Positions 33,383-42,341 of a DNA stretch of 60,296 nt are shown here, one piece after another (position 1 is the first letter of the stretch; every line of letters begins with the position of its first letter). The DNA comes from an uncultured Christensenellaceae bacterium (GTDB taxonomy: Bacteria > Bacillota > Clostridia > Christensenellales > Borkfalkiaceae), in the NCBI GenBank assembly GCA_910587825.1, contig CAJUNJ010000012.1, forward strand, positions 1-60,296. The letters are read 5' to 3'. A model generated the notes under the pieces. The model was not told the DNA's origin and made no database searches. It saw only the letters and a list, made by a program, of their open reading frames with translations. The position numbers were made by a program, and so were the translations under genes.

Positions 33383-34834
33383 TCAGATGACTATTTTTCC
33401 TTCCGTAAAGGAGTTGAAAAAGCCTTCAAGGTCGGTTCCGCCGCTTATGAAGCAACCGTACAAATCATCGCAGGAAGCTATTTTGTAAAGATTGTCTGCG
33501 TAATATTTTTTTAGTCCGGCTCCGAATTTTTCGTCGCCTATCGACTGTCTTAAAGTATCGAAAAGTATAAGTCCTTTGTTATATGCGATGTTTGAATATT
33601 CGTACTCGCTTTCGAAGTCCTTTAAGTTCCTGTTCATAGAGGTGTCGGCTTCGCCGAAAATCTGGTTGTATACAGAATAAAACGCCCTGTAAGATTTTGT
33701 TGCCGAACCTATTATGCCCGTCCGCGTGAACGCGTATGAGGGGTGGTTTTCGAAGAACATAAGGCTGCTGTATTCGGCAAGCCCCTCGTCCTGCCAGGCG
33801 CAGTCCAGCTGGTTGCTTCCTACCATAGCGTACCACCACTGGTGCGCGTTTTCGTGCACTATGGTATAGATGCCGTTGTCGGAATCGAGCGAGTCGCTTA
33901 TCATAGTAAGGGCGGGATATTCCATTCCGCCGTAGCAAAAGCCAGTCTGCACAACCGAAAGAGTGGGGTAGACATATGCTCCGAACGTTGTCGAAAAGTA
34001 TTCTGCGCTTTCGCAAGCGGCGGAAAGGCTGACCTGCGGATTAGTGTCGGAATAATAGTAATAGTTTATGTCAACGCCGTTTACGTTTTGGGTTAAAACC
34101 TTGAATTTATCGGAAAGCACAAGCGCGAAATCGCGGGCATTGTTTAAGGTATATGTAAGTTTTTTTCTGTCCGCCGCAGCGCTTTCGCTTTCAAGCTTTC
34201 CGCTGCTTGCCGCGGTATATGCCTGGGGCAAATCAATCGTTACCCTGTAATTTGCGCATTCGGACATAAACGGGTCGCCGCAGTAATAGTAGTTGCATTC
34301 GACAAACCCTTCGCGTGAATATGCGCAGAGGACGGGGTAGAAATTTCCCAAATTGACCGTGTTTTCGGTAACGCCCGTGCGGTGGTTTACAAGCGCAAGT
34401 TTAAGGGTGTAACTTATCTTTATTTTTACGGTATCTTCGGGATATACGGGGGTCAACAGCGTTACGGTAAGAATATTTTCATCGTCGCCGCCAATGTTCC
34501 AGCCCGCGCAGTTTTCTACTTCTTCAACGGTCATTGAACCGTAGTTAACCCCCGCATAGTATGCGTTGTTCGAATAACTTTGCGACACGGGCGCATAGGT
34601 TGCGCCCTCGCGGAAAGCGTTGCCGTAAAGGTTGAATTTAAGGTCGGTTATTTCGTTGCCGGTCGAGTTGTAATAGGTAAAATCAACCGTGCCCGAAAGA
34701 GTTTTGTTTTCATTGTCGTATGACGCGAATATTTCGTATTCGCTCGTTTTGGGGTCGCTCTTTTTGCAGGCGGCAAACGTGACCGAAGCCGCGACCGCAC
34801 ATATTACAAGTAGGATACAGATAAATCTTTTCAC
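33383..34834 (-). CDS. Secreted M1-family metallopeptidase, likely lipoprotein
   Basis: Zinc aminopeptidase-type protein. The start was set at GTG 34834 (GAGGTG box), giving a clean signal peptide VKRFICILLVICAVAASV ending in FAAC, a probable lipobox. The N-terminal beta domain is followed by the substrate motif YGGMEYP (GAMEN equivalent), zinc site HENAHQWW (HExxH) and third ligand in DEGLAEYSS. 483 aa, shorter than classical M1 enzymes, as in compact bacterial forms lacking the large C-terminal domain. Probably trims peptides outside the cell. Monocistronic. Confidence 0.88.
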   Translation of the reverse strand: MKRFICILLVICAVAASVTFAACKKSDPKTSEYEIFASYDNENKTLSGTVDFTYYNSTGNEITDLKFNLYGNAFREGATYAPVSQSYSNNAYYAGVNYGSMTVEEVENCAGWNIGGDDENILTVTLLTPVYPEDTVKIKISYTLKLALVNHRTGVTENTVNLGNFYPVLCAYSREGFVECNYYYCGDPFMSECANYRVTIDLPQAYTAASSGKLESESAAADRKKLTYTLNNARDFALVLSDKFKVLTQNVNGVDINYYYYSDTNPQVSLSAACESAEYFSTTFGAYVYPTLSVVQTGFCYGGMEYPALTMISDSLDSDNGIYTIVHENAHQWWYAMVGSNQLDCAWQDEGLAEYSSLMFFENHPSYAFTRTGIIGSATKSYRAFYSVYNQIFGEADTSMNRNLKDFESEYEYSNIAYNKGLILFDTLRQSIGDEKFGAGLKKYYADNLYKIASCDDLYGCFISGGTDLEGFFNSFTEGKIVI

Positions 34835-34883
34835 TTCACACCTCGCTGATAACTGTTTATAATGTATGCCCGAGGTATGCGTT

Positions 34884-34913
34884 TTAACACATTTTCGCAA
34901 AGTTAAATAAAAT
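34884..34913 (+). promoter_or_regulatory. Promoter of the nitrilase-like gene, placed for a leaderless mRNA
   Basis: TTAACA (34884-34889), 18 nt, TAAAAT (34908-34913). ATG 34921 follows after seven bases. Confidence 0.5.
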
Positions 34914-34920
34914 GTATGGT

Positions 34921-35583
34921 ATGATATTTTGCGTAGTAGCCGATAGCAAGGTAAAGGACGTGAAGTCCCTGCCCGACTGCGACGTCGCCGTATTCGGATT
35001 TCAGGGTTTGGGCGAAGTCGATTACGAACACGAATTAAAAGGTCTTACCGACAAATTCGAAGACGCCGCGCGTCTTTCCAAAACTGCGGGTTGCGGCGTG
35101 CTGTGCGGTTGCCGTACGAAGAGCCGCGGTATTCTCCGCAAGTCCGTGTCGGTTGCGGATAAAGGCAAGCTTCTCGGCATTTCGGATATGAACCACGTCA
35201 TCGACGGAGAGGACTATAAAAGCGGTTCCGGAATGGGCGTGTACAGCGTCGGCGGTATAAAGATAGGACTTTGCATAGAAAACGATTTGCTGTTCCCCGA
35301 CGCGTTCAAGGCGCTTTCGCTTTGCGGGTGCAACGTCGTTGTCGTGTTTATGGAAGAAATAAAAACTCCCGTGCCGCCGCTTTTGATACGCGCCTATTCG
35401 TTCCTGTACGGCATTCCCGTAGTTATGTGCGCGGGGAATATGGCGTATTTTTCGGAAACGACGGGGGAAATAGCAACGTCGTCACGCCCTTATGCGCTGT
35501 TCGACGTAAGCGCGCAGACCCATTACCACGTCGTCACCACCCGTGCAAGGGGAACGTTTTTCGATATGAGCGAAGACTATTGA
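34921..35583 (+). CDS. Nitrilase (carbon-nitrogen hydrolase) superfamily-like protein
   Basis: About 220 residues with the nitrilase beta-sandwich pattern: EVDYEHELKGL near the usual Glu, and GGIKIGLCIENDLLFPDAFKALSLCGCNVVVV around the expected nucleophile Cys. The segment where the catalytic Lys normally lies (DKxHL) reads ISDMNHVI, so the Glu-Lys-Cys triad appears incomplete and the protein may be inactive or non-enzymatic. Shorter than typical family members (~260-300). ATG 34921 is preferred to 34912 because it fits the promoter and has no ribosome-binding site either way. Confidence 0.65.
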   Translation: MIFCVVADSKVKDVKSLPDCDVAVFGFQGLGEVDYEHELKGLTDKFEDAARLSKTAGCGVLCGCRTKSRGILRKSVSVADKGKLLGISDMNHVIDGEDYKSGSGMGVYSVGGIKIGLCIENDLLFPDAFKALSLCGCNVVVVFMEEIKTPVPPLLIRAYSFLYGIPVVMCAGNMAYFSETTGEIATSSRPYALFDVSAQTHYHVVTTRARGTFFDMSEDY

Positions 35584-35603
35584 CCGCATATAAAAAATTA
35601 ACG

Positions 35604-35630
35604 GCGCGTTTTCTTTGAAAGCGCGCTTTT
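35604..35630 (+). terminator. Terminator after the nitrilase-like gene
   Basis: GCGCGTTTTC / GAAAGCGCGC stem (one G-T pair) then TTTT. Confidence 0.75.
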
Positions 35631-35635
35631 AACGC

Positions 35636-35664
35636 TTGTAATTTTCAAAAAACTTTGCTATAAT
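35636..35664 (+). promoter_or_regulatory. Promoter of the yicC-gmk operon
   Basis: TTGTAA (35636-35641), 17 nt, TATAAT (35659-35664). Confidence 0.75.
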
Positions 35665-35700
35665 TATTAATATCCGAAAAGCAGAGCTGAGAGGCAGAGT

Positions 35701-36576
35701 ATGTTAAGTATGACCGGCTACGGCAGGGGCGAATATAAACAGGGCGGGTTGGAGATTACCGTCGAAATAAAGACGGTTAACAACCGCTATCTCGACGTGT
35801 CTGTCAAATGCCCGCGTATCTTTATCGCTTACGAAGACGTTGTGCGTTCCCTCGTGCGGGAAAAGCTTACCCGCGGACATGCCGACGTGTTTATAAGCTT
35901 TTCGGACAAACGCGAAAAACCCCGCTCTCTATACCTCGACGAAGGCGTCGCCGCGGCGTACGCGCAGATGGCAAGGCGCATAGCGGAAATGTTCCCGGAC
36001 GCAGTAAACGATTTTTCGGTAACGGGCGTTCTCCGCTTTCCCGACGTAATCAGAACGGACGACGCGTCTTCCGCCGACGAAGAATGCGTGACGGCGCTGA
36101 GATTTGCTCTATCGCAGGCGCTTGACAGCCTGAACGTTATGCGCGGCGTGGAAGGGGACAAGCTTAAAGCCGATATGCTTTCGCGTATGGACTGCGTGGA
36201 AGGCTTGGTTGAAAGCGTTAAAAAGCGCGCGCCGCTCGTCGCCGAAAATTACAGGGTCAAGCTTGAAGCAAAGATGGCAAAGCTTCTGGAAGGGGTCGAC
36301 GTCGATCAGGGCAGACTACTTACCGAAGTCGCGCTTTTTACGGACAAAAGCAATATCGACGAAGAACTTACAAGGTTAAATTCGCATATCTCCCAGTTCA
36401 GGGAAATCTGCACGCAGACGCTTGTCGGCAGAAAGCTTGACTTTCTTGTGCAGGAATTCAACCGCGAAACAAACACGGTTTGTTCAAAATCGAACGATCT
36501 GGAAATAACAAGGCTGGGACTTGCGCTTAAAAACGAAATAGAAAAAATACGCGAACAGGTTCAGAACGTGGAATAA
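35701..36576 (+). CDS. yicC: YicC-family endoribonuclease
   Basis: Conserved protein encoded beside gmk in Bacillota; the family (YicC/YloC) has endoribonuclease activity. N-terminus MLSMTGYGRGEY, followed by VEIKTVNNRYLDVSVKCPR. The C-terminal region has EVALFTDKSNIDEELTRLNSHISQF and KLDFLVQEFNRETNTVCSKS, both highly conserved. 291 aa is normal. Three bases before gmk, so co-transcribed. Confidence 0.94.
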   Translation: MLSMTGYGRGEYKQGGLEITVEIKTVNNRYLDVSVKCPRIFIAYEDVVRSLVREKLTRGHADVFISFSDKREKPRSLYLDEGVAAAYAQMARRIAEMFPDAVNDFSVTGVLRFPDVIRTDDASSADEECVTALRFALSQALDSLNVMRGVEGDKLKADMLSRMDCVEGLVESVKKRAPLVAENYRVKLEAKMAKLLEGVDVDQGRLLTEVALFTDKSNIDEELTRLNSHISQFREICTQTLVGRKLDFLVQEFNRETNTVCSKSNDLEITRLGLALKNEIEKIREQVQNVE

Positions 36577-36579
36577 ATT

Positions 36580-37128
36580 ATGAACAAACTTATTGTGCTT
36601 TCGGGCCCTTCGGGGGTCGGAAAGGGGACGATTGTCAAACAGCTTCTCAAAAGGGGCGGTTACGCGCTAAGCGTATCCTGCACCACACGCTCCCCGCGGG
36701 AGGGTGAAAAGGAGGGCGTATCCTACTTTTTCATAACCGAGCGTAAGTTCGGGGAAATGGCGGAAAAAGGCGGGTTTTTGGAATATTCGCGCCACTTCGG
36801 GCACGGCTACGGCACGCCAAAAGCGTTTGTCGAAAAACAGCTTGTCAATCACGACGTAATTCTCGAAATAGAAGTGGACGGCGCGTTGCAGGTAAAAAAA
36901 GCCTATCCCGACGCATTGCTTATAATGATTGTTCCTCCCGACGAAGAGGAGTTGAAAGCAAGACTTATAAAGCGCGGAAGCGAAACAAGCCAAAGCATAG
37001 CAGAACGGTTAAGCCGTAATGCGTACGAACTTTCCAAACGCCCGTTTTACGATTATACGGTAGTCAACGACGATTTGCAGACCGCCGTCGAAGAGATTGA
37101 CGGAATAATAAAGTCAAGCAAAAAGTAA
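36580..37128 (+). CDS. gmk: Guanylate kinase
   Basis: Phosphorylates GMP to GDP with ATP. P-loop GPSGVGKGT at residues 8-16, GMP-binding SCTTRSPREGEKEGVSYFF, EYSRHFGHGYGTP, and EIEVDGALQVKK. 182 aa, slightly shorter than the E. coli enzyme. Directly follows yicC. Confidence 0.96.
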   Translation: MNKLIVLSGPSGVGKGTIVKQLLKRGGYALSVSCTTRSPREGEKEGVSYFFITERKFGEMAEKGGFLEYSRHFGHGYGTPKAFVEKQLVNHDVILEIEVDGALQVKKAYPDALLIMIVPPDEEELKARLIKRGSETSQSIAERLSRNAYELSKRPFYDYTVVNDDLQTAVEEIDGIIKSSKK

Positions 37129-37268
37129 ATTAATAAAATCCGAATAAGCGGAAAATACAAGCGGGAATTTATTTCACGCGTTAAGTATTTTCACGACAGC
37201 AATATAAACAATCACGGCAAAGATTTTCGAAGAAAAGCTTTGCGTGAACTAAATATTAAGGAGTATAT

Positions 37269-37487
37269 ATGATTAATCAACCTTCGGTAGACCTTTTAAT
37301 CGAAAAGCTCGGCACGGACGGGCAGGCGGCTTCACGCTACTGCCTTTGCGTAGTTGCTTCAAAGCGTGCAAGGCAGATTCTCGAACACCACATTGCAAAA
37401 GGTCCCGCGCCCGACGAATATCTCAAAGAGATTTCCGTTGCCTGTCAGGAAATAGCAGACGGGAAAATCAAGTATACGAAAGACTGA
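37269..37487 (+). CDS. rpoZ: RNA polymerase omega subunit
   Basis: 72-residue omega subunit, assembly chaperone for beta-prime. MINQPSVDLLIEKLG..SRYCLCVVASKRARQI is the family pattern. TAAGGAG box. Placed between gmk and priA as in other Bacillota, but without the usual coaBC gene next to it. Confidence 0.93.
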   Translation: MINQPSVDLLIEKLGTDGQAASRYCLCVVASKRARQILEHHIAKGPAPDEYLKEISVACQEIADGKIKYTKD

Positions 37488-37500
37488 TAATAAAGGCTTG

Positions 37501-37531
37501 GCTGCGGTTTTCTGTAATTGAAAACCGCAGC
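37501..37531 (+). other. Perfect 12-bp hairpin between rpoZ and priA
   Basis: GCTGCGGTTTTC / GAAAACCGCAGC with a 7-nt loop. No T run follows, so it is not a classical terminator; it ends 19 nt before the priA start and may tune translation or processing. Confidence 0.6.
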
Positions 37532-37550
37532 GGTCTTCAAAGGGTTTAAA

Positions 37551-39722
37551 TTGTACGCGCAGGTTATCGTAGATATTGCCCACAGTCAGGTGGACAAGAT
37601 ATTCGAATATTCCTGCCCCGACACGCTTAAAGCGGGCGGCAGGGTAAAGGTTCCGTTCGGCGGAAGATTAATAGACGGCTTCGTGATAGGCGTAAGCCGT
37701 ACTTCTTCGTATCCTGCCGAAAAGCTTAAACCCGTTGCCGAAGTTTTCGACGAAGAACCTGCGATAATTCCCGAATGTCTTGAACTTATGAACGGCATAT
37801 CAGCGCGCTACCGCGTACCAAAAGCGGCGGCGTTGCGCCTGTTCATACCGTCGGAAATGCGGTTGGGCAAGGTAAGGGAAGCATTTAAAAGTTATGCGGT
37901 CTTTACGGGCGGAGAAGCAAAACTTTCCGCTTCGGCAAAAAAGCAGACGCAGGCTTTGGAATATCTGAAAAGCAAAGGAGAGTGCGGATTTACAGAACTT
38001 TGCCTGTCTTTCGGACGCGGTGCGGTAAACTCGCTCGTGCAAAAGGGTGTTATACGGTTGGAAAAGCGCAAAGTCGCACGCAACCCCTTTTCGGGTCTGC
38101 CTTCGTCTTCGGCGGAAAAAGTTCTTACCCCCGCCCAGCGTGAAGCGCTTGAAAAAATAGAAAATTCCGAAAAGACGGTTTATCTCATCCACGGCGTAAC
38201 GGGGAGCGGAAAAACCGAAATATATTTAAACGTAATCGCAAGAGAAATTTTAAAGGGCAGGACGGCGATATTTCTCGTGCCCGAAATTTCGCTTACACCG
38301 CAGATGCTTATGCAGCTTCGCGGCAGATTCGGTGAAGCTGCCGCCATAATTCACAGCGGGCTTTCCGCGGGGGAACGCTTTGACGAATGGCACAGACTGC
38401 GTTCGGGTGAAGCAAAAATAGCAATAGGCGCACGCAGCGCCGTGTTTGCCCCGCTTGAAAATATAGGCGCGATTATTATCGACGAAGAGCACGACTCTTC
38501 CTACGTAAGCGAAAGCGCGCCCCGTTACTCAACCGCGGATATTGCGCTTATGCGTGCGAAGTACAACGGCGCAAAGCTTATTTTAGGCAGCGCGACTCCG
38601 TCCGTGGAAACCTACGTAAAGGCGGCGGACGGCGAATACGGGCTTATCACCCTTACGGAGCGCGTAAACAAAAAGCCCCTGCCCGAAATAATTATCGCCG
38701 ATATGCGCAAGGAAGTAAGGCGGGGCAATAACTCGGCTTTTTCCCTGGCTTTGAGGGAAGAGCTTGACGATACGCTTAAAAAGGGCAACCAGGCGATTAT
38801 ATTTTTGAACAGAAGGGGATACTCGCGGCAGGTTCTATGCCGTAACTGCGGTTACGTGGCAAAGTGCGAAAACTGCGACGTTACGCTTACTTACCACAGC
38901 GAAGAAAACTGCCTTAAATGCCATTACTGCGGAACGCGTTACCGTATGCCCGCAGCCTGTCCGGAATGCGGGGGCGTCCATATCCTGTACAGCGGTACGG
39001 GTACCCAGCGTGTAGTCGCCGACCTTAAAAATCTTTTTCCGTCCTCGCGCATACTGCGTATGGATAACGATACCGTGTCGGGCAAGGACGGGCATTACAA
39101 TATACTTAAACGGTTTTCGTCGAAGCAGGCGGACATACTTGTCGGAACGCAGATGATTGCAAAGGGGCACGACTTTCCGTCCGTCACGCTTGTGGGCATA
39201 CTCGACGCCGATATGAGTCTGCATTTTTCCGATTACAGAAGCGGAGAGCGGACCTTCCAGCTTATCACGCAGGTGTCGGGCAGAAGCGGACGCGCCGGTG
39301 AAGCGGGCAAGGTTGTTTTGCAGACCTGTGCGCCCGAAAATTATATACTGCGCTACGCCACCGCTTACGATTATAAGGGATTTTTCGAAAATGAAATAGC
39401 CCTTCGCAGGGCGACGGGCTTTCCGCCGTATTCGCTAATTTGCAGAATAATGGTGACATCGGAAAACGACCGGGCTGCGCTGGAAGCGCTTAAAAACGTC
39501 TACTTCGCAACCGAAGAACTGCGTAACGCAAACCCCGCCGAATTTATATTTTTAAACAGAATGCACTCGCCCATAAAAAAAATTCAGGGCAAGCACCGCT
39601 ATCAGGTTCTGATGCGGTTACAGGGAAAAAAACTGCTTGAAAGCATTTATGATATTGCGGTAAAATTTTCTACTAACGATGTCTTTGTATACGTAGAAGA
39701 AAATCCCGCAAATCTTTCGTAA
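37551..39722 (+). CDS. priA: Primosomal replication-restart helicase PriA
   Basis: 3'-5' DNA helicase that reloads the replisome at stalled forks. N-terminal DNA-binding domain (YAQVIVDIAHSQVDKIFEY, VPFGGRLIDGFV), Walker A GVTGSGKTEIY, DEEH box, zinc-binding Cys set (CRNCGYVAKCENC, CLKCHYCG, CPECGG), and helicase VI motif QVSGRSGRAG. Start chosen at TTG 37551, matching the conserved family start, with AAAGGG upstream. 723 aa. The family helicase and zinc motifs are intact. Confidence 0.95.
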   Translation: MYAQVIVDIAHSQVDKIFEYSCPDTLKAGGRVKVPFGGRLIDGFVIGVSRTSSYPAEKLKPVAEVFDEEPAIIPECLELMNGISARYRVPKAAALRLFIPSEMRLGKVREAFKSYAVFTGGEAKLSASAKKQTQALEYLKSKGECGFTELCLSFGRGAVNSLVQKGVIRLEKRKVARNPFSGLPSSSAEKVLTPAQREALEKIENSEKTVYLIHGVTGSGKTEIYLNVIAREILKGRTAIFLVPEISLTPQMLMQLRGRFGEAAAIIHSGLSAGERFDEWHRLRSGEAKIAIGARSAVFAPLENIGAIIIDEEHDSSYVSESAPRYSTADIALMRAKYNGAKLILGSATPSVETYVKAADGEYGLITLTERVNKKPLPEIIIADMRKEVRRGNNSAFSLALREELDDTLKKGNQAIIFLNRRGYSRQVLCRNCGYVAKCENCDVTLTYHSEENCLKCHYCGTRYRMPAACPECGGVHILYSGTGTQRVVADLKNLFPSSRILRMDNDTVSGKDGHYNILKRFSSKQADILVGTQMIAKGHDFPSVTLVGILDADMSLHFSDYRSGERTFQLITQVSGRSGRAGEAGKVVLQTCAPENYILRYATAYDYKGFFENEIALRRATGFPPYSLICRIMVTSENDRAALEALKNVYFATEELRNANPAEFIFLNRMHSPIKKIQGKHRYQVLMRLQGKKLLESIYDIAVKFSTNDVFVYVEENPANLS

Positions 39723-39738
39723 GCGAAAAGGAGAAATT

Positions 39739-40206
39739 ATGTCTATAAGATACGTCGTTCAGACGGGCGACCCCGTCCTGAGGCAAAAATGTACGGAAGT
39801 GAAAAATTTCAATAAAGAACTTTGCGATTTGCTTGACGATATGAAAGTTACGGTCCGCGCAGAGCAGGGCGCGGGGCTTGCCGCGCCGCAGGTAGGCGTT
39901 CCCCTGCGCGTCGTGGTGATTGACGTCGGCGAAGGTTATTTCGAACTTGTTAACCCCGTCATCATTTCGACCAAGGGCGAACAGACGGGGGCGGAAGGCT
40001 GTCTGTCCGTCAAGGGCAAGCAGGGCACCGTCACCCGCCCCAACAAAGTTAAAGCCGAATACCGCGACCGCAAGGGCAAGAAGCATAAGCTTACCGCCGA
40101 CGGGTTTTTCGCCCGCGCCGTCTGTCACGAACTTGACCACCTTGACGGAATTTTATATACGGACAAGGCGTCGGAGGTATACGATCTTCCGCCGGAGGAC
40201 GTATGA
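39739..40206 (+). CDS. def: Peptide deformylase
   Basis: Metalloenzyme removing formyl from nascent Met. All three motifs are present: GAGLAAPQVG, EGCLS and HELDHLDG (Fe/Zn ligands Cys, His, His; catalytic Glu). 155 aa. AAAGGAG box. Overlaps fmt by ATGA, pairing the formylation and deformylation genes. Confidence 0.96.
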   Translation: MSIRYVVQTGDPVLRQKCTEVKNFNKELCDLLDDMKVTVRAEQGAGLAAPQVGVPLRVVVIDVGEGYFELVNPVIISTKGEQTGAEGCLSVKGKQGTVTRPNKVKAEYRDRKGKKHKLTADGFFARAVCHELDHLDGILYTDKASEVYDLPPEDV

Positions 40207-41114
40207 AAATAGTCTTTGCGGGTTCGCCCGAATATTCCGTACCTGCGCTTGAAGCTCTCCACGCGGAGCACGGTGTAACGGCTGTTATAACCCAGCCCGA
40301 CAGACCGGTGGGCAGAAAGAAAGTGCTTACGCCGACGGCTGTGAAAGTCTGCGCCGAAAGGCTTGATATTCCCGTTTTGGATTTCGGCAGGATAAGGGAC
40401 CACGCGGACGAAGTCAGGGCGCTGGGCGGGGATATTCTCGTTACCTGCGCTTACGGGCAGATTTTAACGCAGGATATTCTGGACTGCTTCCCCAAGGGGG
40501 TATGGAACCTGCACGCCTCTCTTCTGCCCGAATTCAGGGGGGCATCGCCCATTCAGTCGGCTATATATGCGGGTAAACGGTATACGGGCGTTACGGTGAT
40601 GAAGACCGAACTTGCGCTTGACAGCGGCGATATACTGTTGGTCAAACGTTGTGAAGTCGGCGAAAAAACTTACGGCGAGTTGCAGGAAGAACTGTCCGCG
40701 CTTTCCGCCCGCGCGGCGGTCGAGGGCGTCAGCCTTATTATGCGGGGGCAGACACAGCTGTTAATGCAGGACGAAAGCAAAGTAACTTACTGCAAAAAGA
40801 TACAAAAAGACGATTGCAAAATAGATTTTAAAAATTCGGCGGCGGATATATGCCGTCTGATACGCGCCGCCAATCCTCAGCCTTTGGCTTACTGTATTCA
40901 TAACGGTGCAATTTTAAATATTCTTAAAGCTTGTGAAATTACGGCGGAAGGAGACGTTGGGTCGGTAATATGCGCCGACAAACGCGGTATAGCCGTAAAG
41001 TGCGGAGAGGGCGCTTTGCTTATATCCGAGCTTTTGCCCGCGGGCGGAAAGCGTATGAGCGCCTCGGACTTCGTAAACGGAAGAAAGATAAAGGCGGGAG
41101 ATATACTTGACTAA
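40203..41114 (+). CDS. fmt: Methionyl-tRNA formyltransferase
   Basis: Transfers formyl from 10-formyl-THF to initiator Met-tRNA. MKIVFAGSPEYSVPALEAL start, folate-binding catalytic loop NLHASLLPEFRGASPIQSAI, and MKTELALDSGDIL. C-terminal OB-like tRNA-binding domain (~200-303). 303 aa is normal. Coupled with def (ATGA) and overlapping rsmB by eight bases. Confidence 0.96.
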   Translation: MKIVFAGSPEYSVPALEALHAEHGVTAVITQPDRPVGRKKVLTPTAVKVCAERLDIPVLDFGRIRDHADEVRALGGDILVTCAYGQILTQDILDCFPKGVWNLHASLLPEFRGASPIQSAIYAGKRYTGVTVMKTELALDSGDILLVKRCEVGEKTYGELQEELSALSARAAVEGVSLIMRGQTQLLMQDESKVTYCKKIQKDDCKIDFKNSAADICRLIRAANPQPLAYCIHNGAILNILKACEITAEGDVGSVICADKRGIAVKCGEGALLISELLPAGGKRMSASDFVNGRKIKAGDILD

Positions 41115-42339
41115 TCCGTTATGCGACCCCTATTTTATACTCGCCAAGGTATATCAGGGGGGCAAATACTTAAAACAGGCTATCGCGGACACCCCGATTG
41201 AGCCGTTAAACAAGGCGCGTACGGTAAAAATTTGTTACGGCGTAATGGAAAAGGATATATATCTTTCGCATATTATTTCTTCCAATACGCAGAAACAGCC
41301 CAAATCGTCCGTAAAAATAATTCTAAAAATCGCGCTGTATATGCTTGAATTTATGGATAAGCACGACTATATGGTCGTGGACAGCGCGGTGCAGCTTATC
41401 AAAAAGCTGGGGAAGGACGGCGCGTCGGGCTTCGTAAACGCCTTTCTGCGTTCGTATAAATTACCCGCAATTCCTACAAAAGCAGAAGAGGCAATTTCTG
41501 TTGCGGCTTCCGCGCCTCTGTGGCTTGTAAAAAAACTCAGGCGCAGTTATAAGGGCGAGGCAGAAGAAATACTTTCTGCGCCGTCGCAGGGCGTGTGCGT
41601 GCGTTTTGCGGGCAGTGCAGAAAAATATCTCGATAAACCGCATACCGAAACCCCGTTTGACGGAGTGTACATTTTTAAAAATTTCGTCCGCGACGAAAAT
41701 TTCTATACGGGCGGTTATACCTTCCAGTCGGTCGGGTCGGTTGCAATATGCTCGGTTGTCGACCCGTGCGAAAAGTTGCTTGACGCCTGCGCCGCCCCCG
41801 GCGGGAAAAGCGTTTTGCTTTCGGGCAAGTGTAAAAGCGTCACCGCAACCGAACTTCACGCGCACAGGGTAGAGCTTATTAATTCCTACGCGCGGCGTAT
41901 GGGCGCAAAGGTTGAAGCCGTCCAAGCCGATTCGACCGTGTTTAATCCGGAATACGAAAATTATTTCGACGGCGTTTTGTGCGACGTTCCTTGTTCGGGT
42001 ACGGGGGTAATAAACGAAAATCCGGATATTAAATTTTTCCGTAAGGAAAGCGATATACCGTCGCTTAATCAAACCCAGCTTGCCGTGTTGAAAAACTGTT
42101 CGCGCTACGTCAAAAGAGGCGGTAAGCTCTATTATTCTACCTGTTCTGTTCTGCCCGAAGAAAACGACAGCATAATTTACGAATTTCTGAAAGACAACAG
42201 TGACTTTGTTTTGGACATACCCGACAGCCCGCTTGCCCACCGCAAAACCAAATTCGGCTTGCAGTTTTTACCGCATATTTCGTTGGGGGCGGGGTTCTTC
42301 GTTACGGCAATGGTAAAGGGGACGCAAAAAGACGGCTAA
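41107..42339 (+). CDS. rsmB: 16S rRNA m5C967 methyltransferase RsmB
   Basis: NusB-like RNA-binding N-terminal domain (~1-130) fused to a Rossmann methyltransferase. SAM motif LLDACAAPGGKS, catalytic CDVPCSGTGV (PC motif), and YSTCSVLPEEN (second Cys). Start is TTG 41107 with GGGAG seven nt upstream; it overlaps the end of fmt. 410 aa. Confidence 0.94.
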   Translation: MTNPLCDPYFILAKVYQGGKYLKQAIADTPIEPLNKARTVKICYGVMEKDIYLSHIISSNTQKQPKSSVKIILKIALYMLEFMDKHDYMVVDSAVQLIKKLGKDGASGFVNAFLRSYKLPAIPTKAEEAISVAASAPLWLVKKLRRSYKGEAEEILSAPSQGVCVRFAGSAEKYLDKPHTETPFDGVYIFKNFVRDENFYTGGYTFQSVGSVAICSVVDPCEKLLDACAAPGGKSVLLSGKCKSVTATELHAHRVELINSYARRMGAKVEAVQADSTVFNPEYENYFDGVLCDVPCSGTGVINENPDIKFFRKESDIPSLNQTQLAVLKNCSRYVKRGGKLYYSTCSVLPEENDSIIYEFLKDNSDFVLDIPDSPLAHRKTKFGLQFLPHISLGAGFFVTAMVKGTQKDG

Positions 42340-42341
42340 GT

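Noticed and set aside
37518..37550. Longer N-terminus for PriA
   Set aside because: It would read through part of the hairpin and has no family counterpart; TTG 37551 matches the conserved start.
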